From the NCBI GenBank assembly GCA_033717875.1, contig JADDKJ010000002.1, forward strand, positions 62,001 to 126,000: a stretch of 64,000 bases of DNA. The letters are read 5' to 3'. The translations under genes were made by a program, and so were the position numbers. Position 1 is the first letter of the stretch, and the number at the start of each line of letters is the position of its first letter. The notes under the pieces are model-generated. The model was not told the DNA's origin. It did not search any database and saw only the letters and a program-made list of their open reading frames with translations. This DNA is from SBBG01 sp033717875 (GTDB taxonomy: Bacteria > Pseudomonadota > Gammaproteobacteria > Ga0077554 > Ga007554). Of this stretch, positions 7,616-14,110 are shown piece by piece.

Positions 7616-7885
7616 ATGAACATCATCCCCGCCCAGGAAATCAAGCGCCGCGGCATCGCTGCCGTGGACGAGGCACTGGCCCAAGGCCCCGTGCACATCA
7701 TTAAGAATAACCGCCCGCAATACGTGGTGCTGACCGAAGAACGTTACAACGAACTGCTTGAAACGCAGGAAGAAGCCGTCCTCGCCCGCATCAAGGCCTC
7801 GCTGGAAGACGCCAAGGCTGGTCGCACCCTTCGGCACAGCAGTGTTGATGCCCTCCTAAAGCACCTGGACAAAACCGCCGAATGA
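7616..7885 (+). CDS. Phd/YefM-family antitoxin
   Basis: An 89-residue protein starting MNIIPAQEIKRRGIAAVDEA, then GPVHIIKNNRPQYVVLTEERY, the standard Phd/YefM DNA-binding fold in which K-N-N-R-P-x-Y-V-V-L is highly conserved. The C-terminal half (EAVLARIKASLEDAKAGR onward) is the charged toxin-binding tail. The RBS AGGAG is well placed. The stop overlaps the ATG of the toxin gene by 4 bp, typical of antitoxin-first modules. Confidence 0.85.
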   Translation: MNIIPAQEIKRRGIAAVDEALAQGPVHIIKNNRPQYVVLTEERYNELLETQEEAVLARIKASLEDAKAGRTLRHSSVDALLKHLDKTAE

Positions 7886-8160
7886 GCTGGGCGCTCGTCA
7901 CAACCGCCAGCTTCGACCGTCGCGCCCGCAAGTTCCTGACCAGGCACCCCGACCTGCGTCCCCGTCTCGCCGAGACCCTGGAAAAACTGCACACCGACCC
8001 CTTCGAACCCAGCCTGCGACTGCATCCCCTGACCGGCAAGCTCCAAGGCATACAGGCCGTCAGCCTCACCTACGGCTATCGTATCACCCTCACCCTGCGA
8101 ATCACCGAGCATGAAATCCTCCTGCTCGACATCGGCAGCCATGATGAGGTGTACAGATGA
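7882..8160 (+). CDS. RelE/ParE-superfamily toxin
   Basis: A 92-residue toxin: SFDRRARKFLTRHPDLRPRL near the N-terminus, then PFEPSLRLHPLTGKLQGIQA, YGYRITLTL and the terminal DIGSHDEVYR. The PLTGKL-x-G and G-S-H-D-E-V-Y elements are those of RelE/YafQ-like interferases. Coupled by a 4-bp overlap to its antitoxin. The gene ends only 29 bp, about one spacer length, before the first full repeat of the CRISPR array. Confidence 0.85.
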   Translation: MSWALVTTASFDRRARKFLTRHPDLRPRLAETLEKLHTDPFEPSLRLHPLTGKLQGIQAVSLTYGYRITLTLRITEHEILLLDIGSHDEVYR

Positions 8161-8189
8161 GTAGACATAGGGGGGGCGTGATAGGTGAT

Positions 8190-9088
8190 GTTCCGGCCAG
8201 CGCGCATATCCCGATGATGTATACTCGTACAATCATAAACAAGTCGCGCTGCGCCGTTCCGGCCAGCGCGCATATCCCGATGATGTATACTGACGGAATT
8301 GCAGGCCATCAATGCGTTCTAGTTCCGGCCAGCGCGCATATCCCGATGATGTATACTCGGCGTTACGAGTGGCCGGGGTTTATCGTGTTCCGGCCAGCGC
8401 GCATATCCCGATGATGTATACTCGAGGCGGGAACAATATCTATCAAGTCTCGGGTTCCGGCCAGCGCGCATATCCCGATGATGTATACTGCTGATGCGAT
8501 CCACCCGCTGAAACCCGCGCGTTCCGGCCAGCGCGCATATCCCGATGATGTATACTCCTCAATGGCCCACGATACCACGCGCACGAGTGTTCCGGCCAGC
8601 GCGCATATCCCGATGATGTATACTGCAAGAAAATCATCCCCAGCGGATTCGCCGGGGTTCCGGCCAGCGCGCATATCCCGATGATGTATACTTGGTCAAC
8701 CCGGTAGCAACACTCAATGCAGGTTCCGGCCAGCGCGCATATCCCGATGATGTATACTAGACCGCGAATTGCCGTCCGATCTGGATGGGTTCCGGCCAGC
8801 GCGCATATCCCGATGATGTATACTTACTACGCGAGGTTCTTGCAGGTCATTACGGTTCCGGCCAGCGCGCATATCCCGATGATGTATACTCCGTGCGATA
8901 TTCGATGCGCTCCGTAGAGGGTTCCGGCCAGCGCGCATATCCCGATGATGTATACTACACCCATTTTTCTCGATGACAATAAGAAGGTTCCGGCCAGCGC
9001 GCATATCCCGATGATGTATACTACGATTCGAGCGCGAAGTCGCCAAGGATCCGTTCCGGCCAGCGCGCATATCCCGATGATGTATACT
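8190..9088 (+). CRISPR. Type II-C CRISPR array, 14 repeats and 13 spacers
   Basis: Fourteen copies of a 36-nt repeat, identical wherever I checked, begin at 8190, 8256, 8322, 8387, 8454, 8521, 8589, 8657, 8723, 8789, 8855, 8921, 8987 and 9053. Each starts GTTCCGGCCAGC and ends GATGATGTATACT. The 13 spacers measure 30, 30, 29, 31, 31, 32, 32 and then six times 30 nt. The + strand is the crRNA strand: the repeat starts with GTT as in other type II repeats, the tracrRNA anti-repeat at 13544-13580 is its complement, and a terminator closes the array at 9101. The last six bases, TATACT, sit where Neisseria and Campylobacter II-C repeats carry a -10 box. Transcription could therefore start inside each spacer and give guides of about 24 nt. 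The array runs convergently towards cas2. Confidence 0.98.
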
Positions 9089-9100
9089 CCGTATAGCATA

Positions 9101-9127
9101 ACCCACTGATTCACCGGTGGGTTTTTG
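9101..9127 (+). terminator. Rho-independent terminator closing the array
   Basis: ACCCAC (9101-9106) pairs with GTGGGT (9117-9122), with flanking A-T pairs and a run of five T at 9122-9126. It lies 12 bp after the last repeat. RNA started at that repeat's promoter-like end would stop here, before running antisense into cas2. Confidence 0.7.
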
Positions 9128-9158
9128 CTTTTCTTGCGCCAGGAAACGGCTGCGCGCA

Positions 9159-9485
9159 TCAAAACAATTCAAATTGATCCGGTGATTTTTTCGCGGGTTG
9201 CTTGGCTTTTCCATAGTAGGAAATGATTCGTTCATACTGTTTGTCGGTGAAGGTCAGGATATTGACTTTACCTCCTTCCGGCAAGGCTTGCTCCACTCGT
9301 TTACAGTAGGTATCGATCTGCGCCTGACTGGTGCAGAAGCGCATGTATACTGAGAACTGCGCCATCTCGAATCCCATATCCAGGAGTTTGTTGCGAAAGT
9401 CCGCCGCGGCTTTGCGCTCTTTCTTTTCCACGACGGGCAGATCGAACATGACGGCCATCCACATTAGGCGATATCCGCTGAGCAT
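9159..9485 (-). CDS. cas2: CRISPR-associated endonuclease Cas2
   Basis: A 108-residue protein starting MLSGYRLMWMAVMFDLPVVEK. The D in FDLP is the conserved metal-binding residue of the ferredoxin-like Cas2 fold. GFEMAQFSVYMRFC and GKVNILTFTDKQYERII match type II Cas2 proteins. In the adaptation complex a Cas2 dimer bridges two Cas1 dimers. It is the third gene of the cas9-cas1-cas2 operon, 6 bp after cas1, and faces the array tail to tail across the terminator. Confidence 0.95.
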   Translation of the reverse strand: MLSGYRLMWMAVMFDLPVVEKKERKAAADFRNKLLDMGFEMAQFSVYMRFCTSQAQIDTYCKRVEQALPEGGKVNILTFTDKQYERIISYYGKAKQPAKKSPDQFELF

Positions 9486-9491
9486 GATGTA

Positions 9492-10421
9492 TCAATCATC
9501 AGCCAGATCCGCCGCCATGGACAGCGGGAGCCCCGGCAGTGGGAGATCAACCTTTTCGCGCTCCTTGAGGTACACCTGCGCCAGCGACACCGCCAGCCGC
9601 TGCATACACACCATAACGGGTGTGGCTCCCGAGGTGGTTTGCATGTCGTCGTACAGGCTGCGAACCAGCGTGCGCTTGCTGTCCGGCGTGATGCTGCTTT
9701 CCCCCGATCGTTGCAGCTTCCATACATGCAAATCGACCACGGGGCGAAAAGGTTCCATCAGATCATCAACCAGGCGCATGGGGTTGCCTTCATTGGCATG
9801 ATGCAGCCCCAAAGTGGGGTGGAGGCCGGCGGCGATCACGGCGCGCGCCATGGCGGCACGTAGGACGGTATAACCGTAATTGAGCAAGGCATTGACGCCG
9901 CCACCGTTCTGGTCACGGCGGAAGTCATCGCCAAACAACAGGTTCCAATAGCGGCGAGCGCCTTGCGCCTCGATATTATCAGGGTCGCCGGATCGCACCT
10001 TGGCCACAAGCGCCGCAAGCGGCACGAAAGGCGCGCCCGCCGCTTCAAGAGCGGCCGCCTGCTGATGTAGTTTGCTGCGTACCACCTCCGCCCATAGCCG
10101 CTTGTGGGTGGGGCGGGTGGCGGCGAGCTGCGCGTCGAAGCGCTTGGCCTGCTGGAAGTTGCCATCTATGGGCCACAACATACCAATAGCGTTATGGTTG
10201 GCAGCGCACAGCACAAAAGGTACGCCGCGCTCGGCCAACGCCACCAACAGGTTGTTGGTATAGCTCAGGCCGTGCGCGTTGGCGATGACGGCGGCAATGT
10301 CATCCAGCGGCACCTGTCCAAGCTCCTTGCGCTCACCTCCTGTGTCTTGCACCACCATGAAGCCACGCGAAGCGAACAAGTGCCGCCGATCGTCCGCGAC
10401 CTCGACTATGCGGCCAATCAT
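9492..10421 (-). CDS. cas1: CRISPR-associated integrase Cas1
   Basis: A 309-residue type II Cas1, the integrase for spacer acquisition. Metal ligands are visible: E151 in DNIEAQGARRYW, H207/H208 in LGLHHANEGNPMRL, and D220/E223 in DDLMEPFRPVVD. The N-terminal beta domain has ASRGFMVVQDTGGERKELG and IAAVIANAHGLSYTNNLL. Length is usual for the family. It starts 5 bp after cas9 ends, with a weak RBS inside the cas9 3' end. All key residues are present, so adaptation should be functional. Confidence 0.96.
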   Translation of the reverse strand: MIGRIVEVADDRRHLFASRGFMVVQDTGGERKELGQVPLDDIAAVIANAHGLSYTNNLLVALAERGVPFVLCAANHNAIGMLWPIDGNFQQAKRFDAQLAATRPTHKRLWAEVVRSKLHQQAAALEAAGAPFVPLAALVAKVRSGDPDNIEAQGARRYWNLLFGDDFRRDQNGGGVNALLNYGYTVLRAAMARAVIAAGLHPTLGLHHANEGNPMRLVDDLMEPFRPVVDLHVWKLQRSGESSITPDSKRTLVRSLYDDMQTTSGATPVMVCMQRLAVSLAQVYLKEREKVDLPLPGLPLSMAADLADD

Positions 10422-10426
10422 GGTGT

Positions 10427-13400
10427 TTAGCCTTTGAAGCCTGGATCGCGCAGGTCACCAATTTCGGAGACGGTGGTTCGCCGTCCCCGGGCCTTCTGGA
10501 GAGAGCCCGGGTACTTCGATACATACGTGAACGAATCTTCCTTGTCCCGATTTCGGGCGTCCACATTGGCCTCATTGTGATCACACATGAATATCTGGCC
10601 ATTGCCTCCGATCTTGACCACGCGCATGGTCACCGCTTTGCCATCAATGTCGAGTTTAATCATGTCATCGATCATCAATCGCATGACCAGCGGTTTGTCC
10701 GACTGACTGTACGCCGGATTTCTTAGCCTCTTGAACCCCTCCACCTCTCCGTGCTTGCGAATCAATTGATAGGCTTCAAACGTCGAAATCACATCCCCAT
10801 CCCACTTGCCCTTCTCATTTCGCCAGATTTCGATGCAATAATTGCTGCCACCCACATAGCCTTTGTACGCACGCGGCTGCCCATCCTCAGCCAGCCCGTG
10901 GCGCTGCGGATCATGTGTGCTACTGATGGCGACGAGACTCCTGTTCTTGAACTCGCGCTGACGCGGCCCACCATCTTCCGGCCTTACTCGCCGAGTTACC
11001 ACACCATCGCCACGCAAGCCCCAGGCCGTTTTCTCGTGCATGGCACCCTGGTAGCCATGATCCGGCTTATGACTCACGATGATATGATTCAATGCCCGCG
11101 CAACATGCTCCCGGTAGCTGGGCCATGGCAATGGCATTTCCTCCACCAGCCGGTTGAGCTGATTCTCACGAGCGCTGGCGCTGGCGTTGGCGAACCGTTG
11201 CAGCAAACCCTGATCGGTAATTCCGATGACGGCGGCATCCAGCGCGTGGTGTCGATGGTCGTTACGATTCTTCGCCTCCGAGCCGGAAAGCAGTTGGTTC
11301 AGCCCAAATTTCCCCCGCAGCAGCGCCGTCATGCGGCCAGGAATGGCCCGCACTTTGTTGGGCGGGCAGATCAGTGAAAGGTATTCCTTGGCAATGCGCG
11401 AGAAATAGGCCGTGTCGTTCAGCGCCCTGGCAATAAAGTCTTTGTCTTCCTTGAGCCACCGCTGGTAACCATCCGGCGCAAAACGTTTGGCCTTTTCTTT
11501 GGGCATGAGCGCCGCGCGCTGGAGAATGGCCTCATAGTCGTACTCAGGCGCCAGGCGTTCGCCAAATGCCTCATGAGGTGTGCGATTGCCCTTGTCGCGA
11601 TTGGCGCGTCGCAACGATACGGTTTTGTTGTTCAGACTGTCATCCAGCGTCTTTGAATAGGGCAGAATATGCTCTATTTCCACCTCGCTGGACAGCAGGC
11701 GCTCAATACTGATCTGTTCGCCGGTGTAAGGGCATCGGCGATCGGCCACATTCTTTGGATTCAGCTCCACCCAAAGCTGCATTTTATGGGAAAGTTCGCG
11801 GCGCTTGGCGCGGTCAAGATTGGCGGAAACCAATCCGAGTACAGCACAGGCTTCGGTGACCTGCTTGTCATTGAGATCCTGCCGCTCCTTTTGCTCACGC
11901 TGGATATCCAACTTTCTTTCACGGCTCAATTTCAGGTCGCGCGCCACCTCCACAATCACCTCGCTCGGATGGCCGTAGCGTTTGATCAGCGCGTTCACCA
12001 CCTTTCGCAATTCATTCAGGCCGATGTGCACCGTGGGATTGGCGATTTTTCCATAGCGCTCTTCATCATTACGCGGATTATCCTTGGCAAAGGCGACATG
12101 GCGACGTAAGGGAATGCCGTAATAGGGCAGGGAGTCCATGATTTCGCCGGTCTGCTGCGCGTGTGAGAGCTCGCTATGGCTATCAAACCCGGCACGAGTA
12201 ACGGCCTCGGAGTAAACAACAACGTCCTTGGCAAGCTCGGGCAGTACCCGTGCCAGGGCGACGCGACTGATGCTGCCATACCCTTCGGGAAGGCCACTGT
12301 TGGCTATCCGCTCAGCCGCGGCTTCATCCACTCCGGTGTTCTCTTGTAGCCATTTCACGAGTGCTGACTCGCTGGCTTCGTTTAACAGCCGATCCACTAC
12401 GTTATCTTGCAGTATGAGATCAAAGGTGTGCCATTGCTCGCCAAATGCGGTTTCCCTGGAAAGGGCGGCTGACGTGGCGTTGCCCTTGAGCCGGTCACGC
12501 TTGATGTCTTCAAGATTGAATTTGGTTGTGCCTGGCAGGTTCAGCACCTTGAGAATTTTTGTGAACCGGACATCGCCTTGCCGTTCGAGCAGGTCAACAA
12601 CCCGATTTCGCTGTTCCAGCGTCAGCTTTTGCTCGCGCAAGTCACGGCTAAGCAATCGCAAGTGATTGACCTCTTGGTAGATACGAAAACGCTGCGTGCT
12701 TGGCAATGCCAGCGGCGCGCGCTCCTCGTCCGGCAGCAGGGTACAACGGCCAGGGCGGACAGGCTTGAGGGGGCGCTGGTGTAGCAGCACGTCTTTAATC
12801 TCGTCGCGCGCCGCATCGTTGAAAAGCACCGGATTCAGGCTGCTCTGTTTGGCCCAAAGTGTGTCGAACTCATGTTCGATCATGGCCCGGTCGGCATAGA
12901 AGTCGTAGGCCTTGTCCTTCTGTGTTTTGCCGCGCAATCGAGCGCGCACGCTTAATCGCGCCTCATGACGTTTTGCAAGCCACTCGCCGAGCGTCTGACA
13001 GCTTTCCCGAGCCAGCTTCTCGCGCAAATCCCTGATGGCTTTCTTGAGAACGCCGCTGTCGCTGTCTTTTTTATCCGTTTTGCGGTTGCTTAAGAACCCA
13101 CGCCGCTGGTTGATGTGAAACAGAGCACGGGCGAATTCAGGACCACTCAGCGCTTCGTACAAACCCTTCTTGCGCAGGGCATAGGGGTCGAGATTAACCA
13201 ACGCACGACGCTGGTTTTCGTCTTGAGGAAAAAAGCCCAATTTGGTGAGGGCGGATTGCATTCGCTCTTTGCGCTTGAGCAACCGGTCTCGGCGACGACG
13301 CATCTGGCGTGCATTGCGGCGGGTAACCGCCAATGAGCTGCCGTCCTCCGGATTTCGCCCATCAGAAAAAATGCGTACCCCCATGCGAATAATGGCTACG

Positions 13401-13492
13401 GGTTCATTATTGGCATTCAGACGAATCATGCACCAGCCGACGGATGTTGAACCCATATCCAGAGCCAGCCGGTAATGCATTTTGGGTAACAT
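10427..13492 (-). CDS. cas9: Compact type II-C Cas9
   Basis: A 1021-residue RNA-guided DNA endonuclease, in the small type II-C size class. All nuclease residues are intact: RuvC-I D12 (LALDMGSTSVGW), RuvC-II E515 (VIVEVARDL), RuvC-III H749 and D752 (RHHALDAAVIG), and HNH H608 (VEIEHILPYS) with N622 and N631. The arginine-rich bridge helix is at about residues 58-77 (RRNARQMRRRRDRLL). No csn2 or cas4 is adjacent, which fits type II-C. I chose the ATG at 13492 because AAGG lies 8 bp upstream; the in-frame ATG at 13519 has no RBS and overlaps the tracrRNA promoter. It heads the cas9-cas1-cas2 operon and is divergent from the tracrRNA. Confidence 0.97.
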   Translation of the reverse strand: MLPKMHYRLALDMGSTSVGWCMIRLNANNEPVAIIRMGVRIFSDGRNPEDGSSLAVTRRNARQMRRRRDRLLKRKERMQSALTKLGFFPQDENQRRALVNLDPYALRKKGLYEALSGPEFARALFHINQRRGFLSNRKTDKKDSDSGVLKKAIRDLREKLARESCQTLGEWLAKRHEARLSVRARLRGKTQKDKAYDFYADRAMIEHEFDTLWAKQSSLNPVLFNDAARDEIKDVLLHQRPLKPVRPGRCTLLPDEERAPLALPSTQRFRIYQEVNHLRLLSRDLREQKLTLEQRNRVVDLLERQGDVRFTKILKVLNLPGTTKFNLEDIKRDRLKGNATSAALSRETAFGEQWHTFDLILQDNVVDRLLNEASESALVKWLQENTGVDEAAAERIANSGLPEGYGSISRVALARVLPELAKDVVVYSEAVTRAGFDSHSELSHAQQTGEIMDSLPYYGIPLRRHVAFAKDNPRNDEERYGKIANPTVHIGLNELRKVVNALIKRYGHPSEVIVEVARDLKLSRERKLDIQREQKERQDLNDKQVTEACAVLGLVSANLDRAKRRELSHKMQLWVELNPKNVADRRCPYTGEQISIERLLSSEVEIEHILPYSKTLDDSLNNKTVSLRRANRDKGNRTPHEAFGERLAPEYDYEAILQRAALMPKEKAKRFAPDGYQRWLKEDKDFIARALNDTAYFSRIAKEYLSLICPPNKVRAIPGRMTALLRGKFGLNQLLSGSEAKNRNDHRHHALDAAVIGITDQGLLQRFANASASARENQLNRLVEEMPLPWPSYREHVARALNHIIVSHKPDHGYQGAMHEKTAWGLRGDGVVTRRVRPEDGGPRQREFKNRSLVAISSTHDPQRHGLAEDGQPRAYKGYVGGSNYCIEIWRNEKGKWDGDVISTFEAYQLIRKHGEVEGFKRLRNPAYSQSDKPLVMRLMIDDMIKLDIDGKAVTMRVVKIGGNGQIFMCDHNEANVDARNRDKEDSFTYVSKYPGSLQKARGRRTTVSEIGDLRDPGFKG

Positions 13493-13507
13493 ATTTTTTT
13501 CCTTGAG

Positions 13508-13537
13508 TTGATTTCCCATTCAATAAAAGTATAGAAT
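13508..13537 (+). promoter_or_regulatory. tracrRNA promoter
   Basis: TTGATT (13508-13513) is followed by TATAGA (13530-13535, 16 bp spacing) or TAGAAT (13532-13537, 18 bp spacing). The expected start is about 13544, exactly where complementarity to the CRISPR repeat begins. On the other strand the same stretch holds TATACT (13528-13533), which may serve cas9, so the two promoters overlap. Confidence 0.6.
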
Positions 13538-13543
13538 AAAATT

Positions 13544-13628
13544 TGTATACTGCATCGGGATATGCGCTCTGTCCGCTAACAAGCTGAAAGATGCACCAAA
13601 TGAGAGGCCGCTATAAGCGGCCTTTTTC
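13544..13628 (+). ncRNA. tracrRNA of the type II-C system
   Basis: Positions 13544-13580 are an anti-repeat. Read against the reverse complement of the CRISPR repeat, the match covers GTATAC, CATCGGGATATGCGC, CTG, CCG and AAC, broken by single mismatches and a small asymmetric bulge near the repeat 5' end. The tail is about 48 nt and ends in the hairpin GGCCGC-TATAA-GCGGCC (13606-13622) and a T run. It would pair with pre-crRNA, provide the RNase III substrate and scaffold Cas9. It is encoded divergently, about 50 bp upstream of cas9. The tail is short, with only one obvious stem-loop. A second hairpin (CCCGAAT/ATTCGGG, 13634-13656) lies past the terminator and could belong to a read-through form. 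Confidence 0.88.
13606..13628 (+). terminator. tracrRNA terminator
   Basis: Six perfect base pairs, GGCCGC/GCGGCC, around a TATAA loop are followed by TTTTTC. It defines the likely 3' end of the tracrRNA. Confidence 0.85.
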
Positions 13629-13689
13629 TTTGGCCCGAATTTATGAAACATTCGGGTTAGGGTACCCCACGTAAATCCCAGCCATTAAA

Positions 13690-13720
13690 AAAGCCCCGGA
13701 GTTTAACGCTCCGAGGCTTT
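13690..13720 (-). terminator. Terminator after the small membrane protein gene
   Basis: AAAGCC-C-CGGAG (13690-13701) and CTCCG-A-GGCTTT (13709-13720) form a stem with one mismatch. On the minus strand the stem ends in a run of six T, so it terminates the small gene at 13733 and separates it from the tracrRNA region. Confidence 0.75.
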
Positions 13721-13732
13721 ATTTACGGGTAA

Positions 13733-13870
13733 CTACAATCCCGCGTAGGATGTCACAAATCTGGCGAACAATACGCCGCAAATAATCACCGTGATAATAC
13801 CGATAATCGCCGGCGCGATGTCCTTCACCCGGTAAAGCTCATCGACATCCTTCTGCTTGCTTGAATGCAT
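13733..13870 (-). CDS. Single-helix small membrane protein
   Basis: A 45-residue protein starting MHSSKQKDVDELYRVKDIAP, then a hydrophobic helix of about 20 residues (AIIGIITVIICGVLFARF) and a short tail. I chose the ATG at 13870 because AAGGGG ends 6 bp upstream; an ATG two codons earlier directly abuts that sequence. It lies downstream of putA on the same strand, with a family-A repeat between, and has its own terminator. Function unknown; not obviously part of the CRISPR locus. Confidence 0.55.
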   Translation of the reverse strand: MHSSKQKDVDELYRVKDIAPAIIGIITVIICGVLFARFVTSYAGL

Positions 13871-13902
13871 AACCATCCCCTTACAATGAACACTACGGAA
13901 TC

Positions 13903-13976
13903 GCAGGGCGCGTCTCACGCACCGCGAGACACCGGGGTACGGACAACGCCATTGCGGTGCGCACGGCGCACCCTAC
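13903..13976. repeat. Intergenic palindromic element, family A
   Basis: It starts GCAGGGCGCGTCTCAC and ends GTGCGCACGGCGCACCCTAC. The same outline recurs at 28803-28863 and 31443-31484, and in shortened form at 29543-29566, 47895-47920 and 48399-48422. It sits between putA and the small membrane protein gene. Confidence 0.75.
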
Positions 13977-14110
13977 AACTGCCCATGTATCGGAACTTAC
14001 CACTCAACATGCACGGACCACAAAGCTCCGGTACAGCACTTCCAGTCTAGCAAAAATTCCTGAGATTCCAAGTAGGATTTTCCTGCCAGAAAGGTTATCG
14101 GACGCTTTGT

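Noticed and set aside
8143..8160. The end of the RelE-type toxin gene as the missing right half of a split CRISPR repeat.
   Set aside because: The resemblance to GATGATGTATACT is weak and falls on the conserved HDEVY toxin motif, so common descent cannot be argued.
8190..9088. Self-targeting spacers matching genes in this window.
   Set aside because: By eye I found no spacer match to other parts of the window. A genome-wide and phage database search is needed to identify targets.
8157..9162. Several short open frames across the CRISPR array on both strands, with repeated PASAHIPMMYT-like peptides.
   Set aside because: They are translations of the repeat itself and have no start signals.
13493..13519. 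An upstream ATG for cas9 at 13519 adding nine residues.
   Set aside because: No ribosome binding site precedes it, and it overlaps the tracrRNA promoter. The ATG at 13492 has AAGG at proper distance and begins near the RuvC-I strand.
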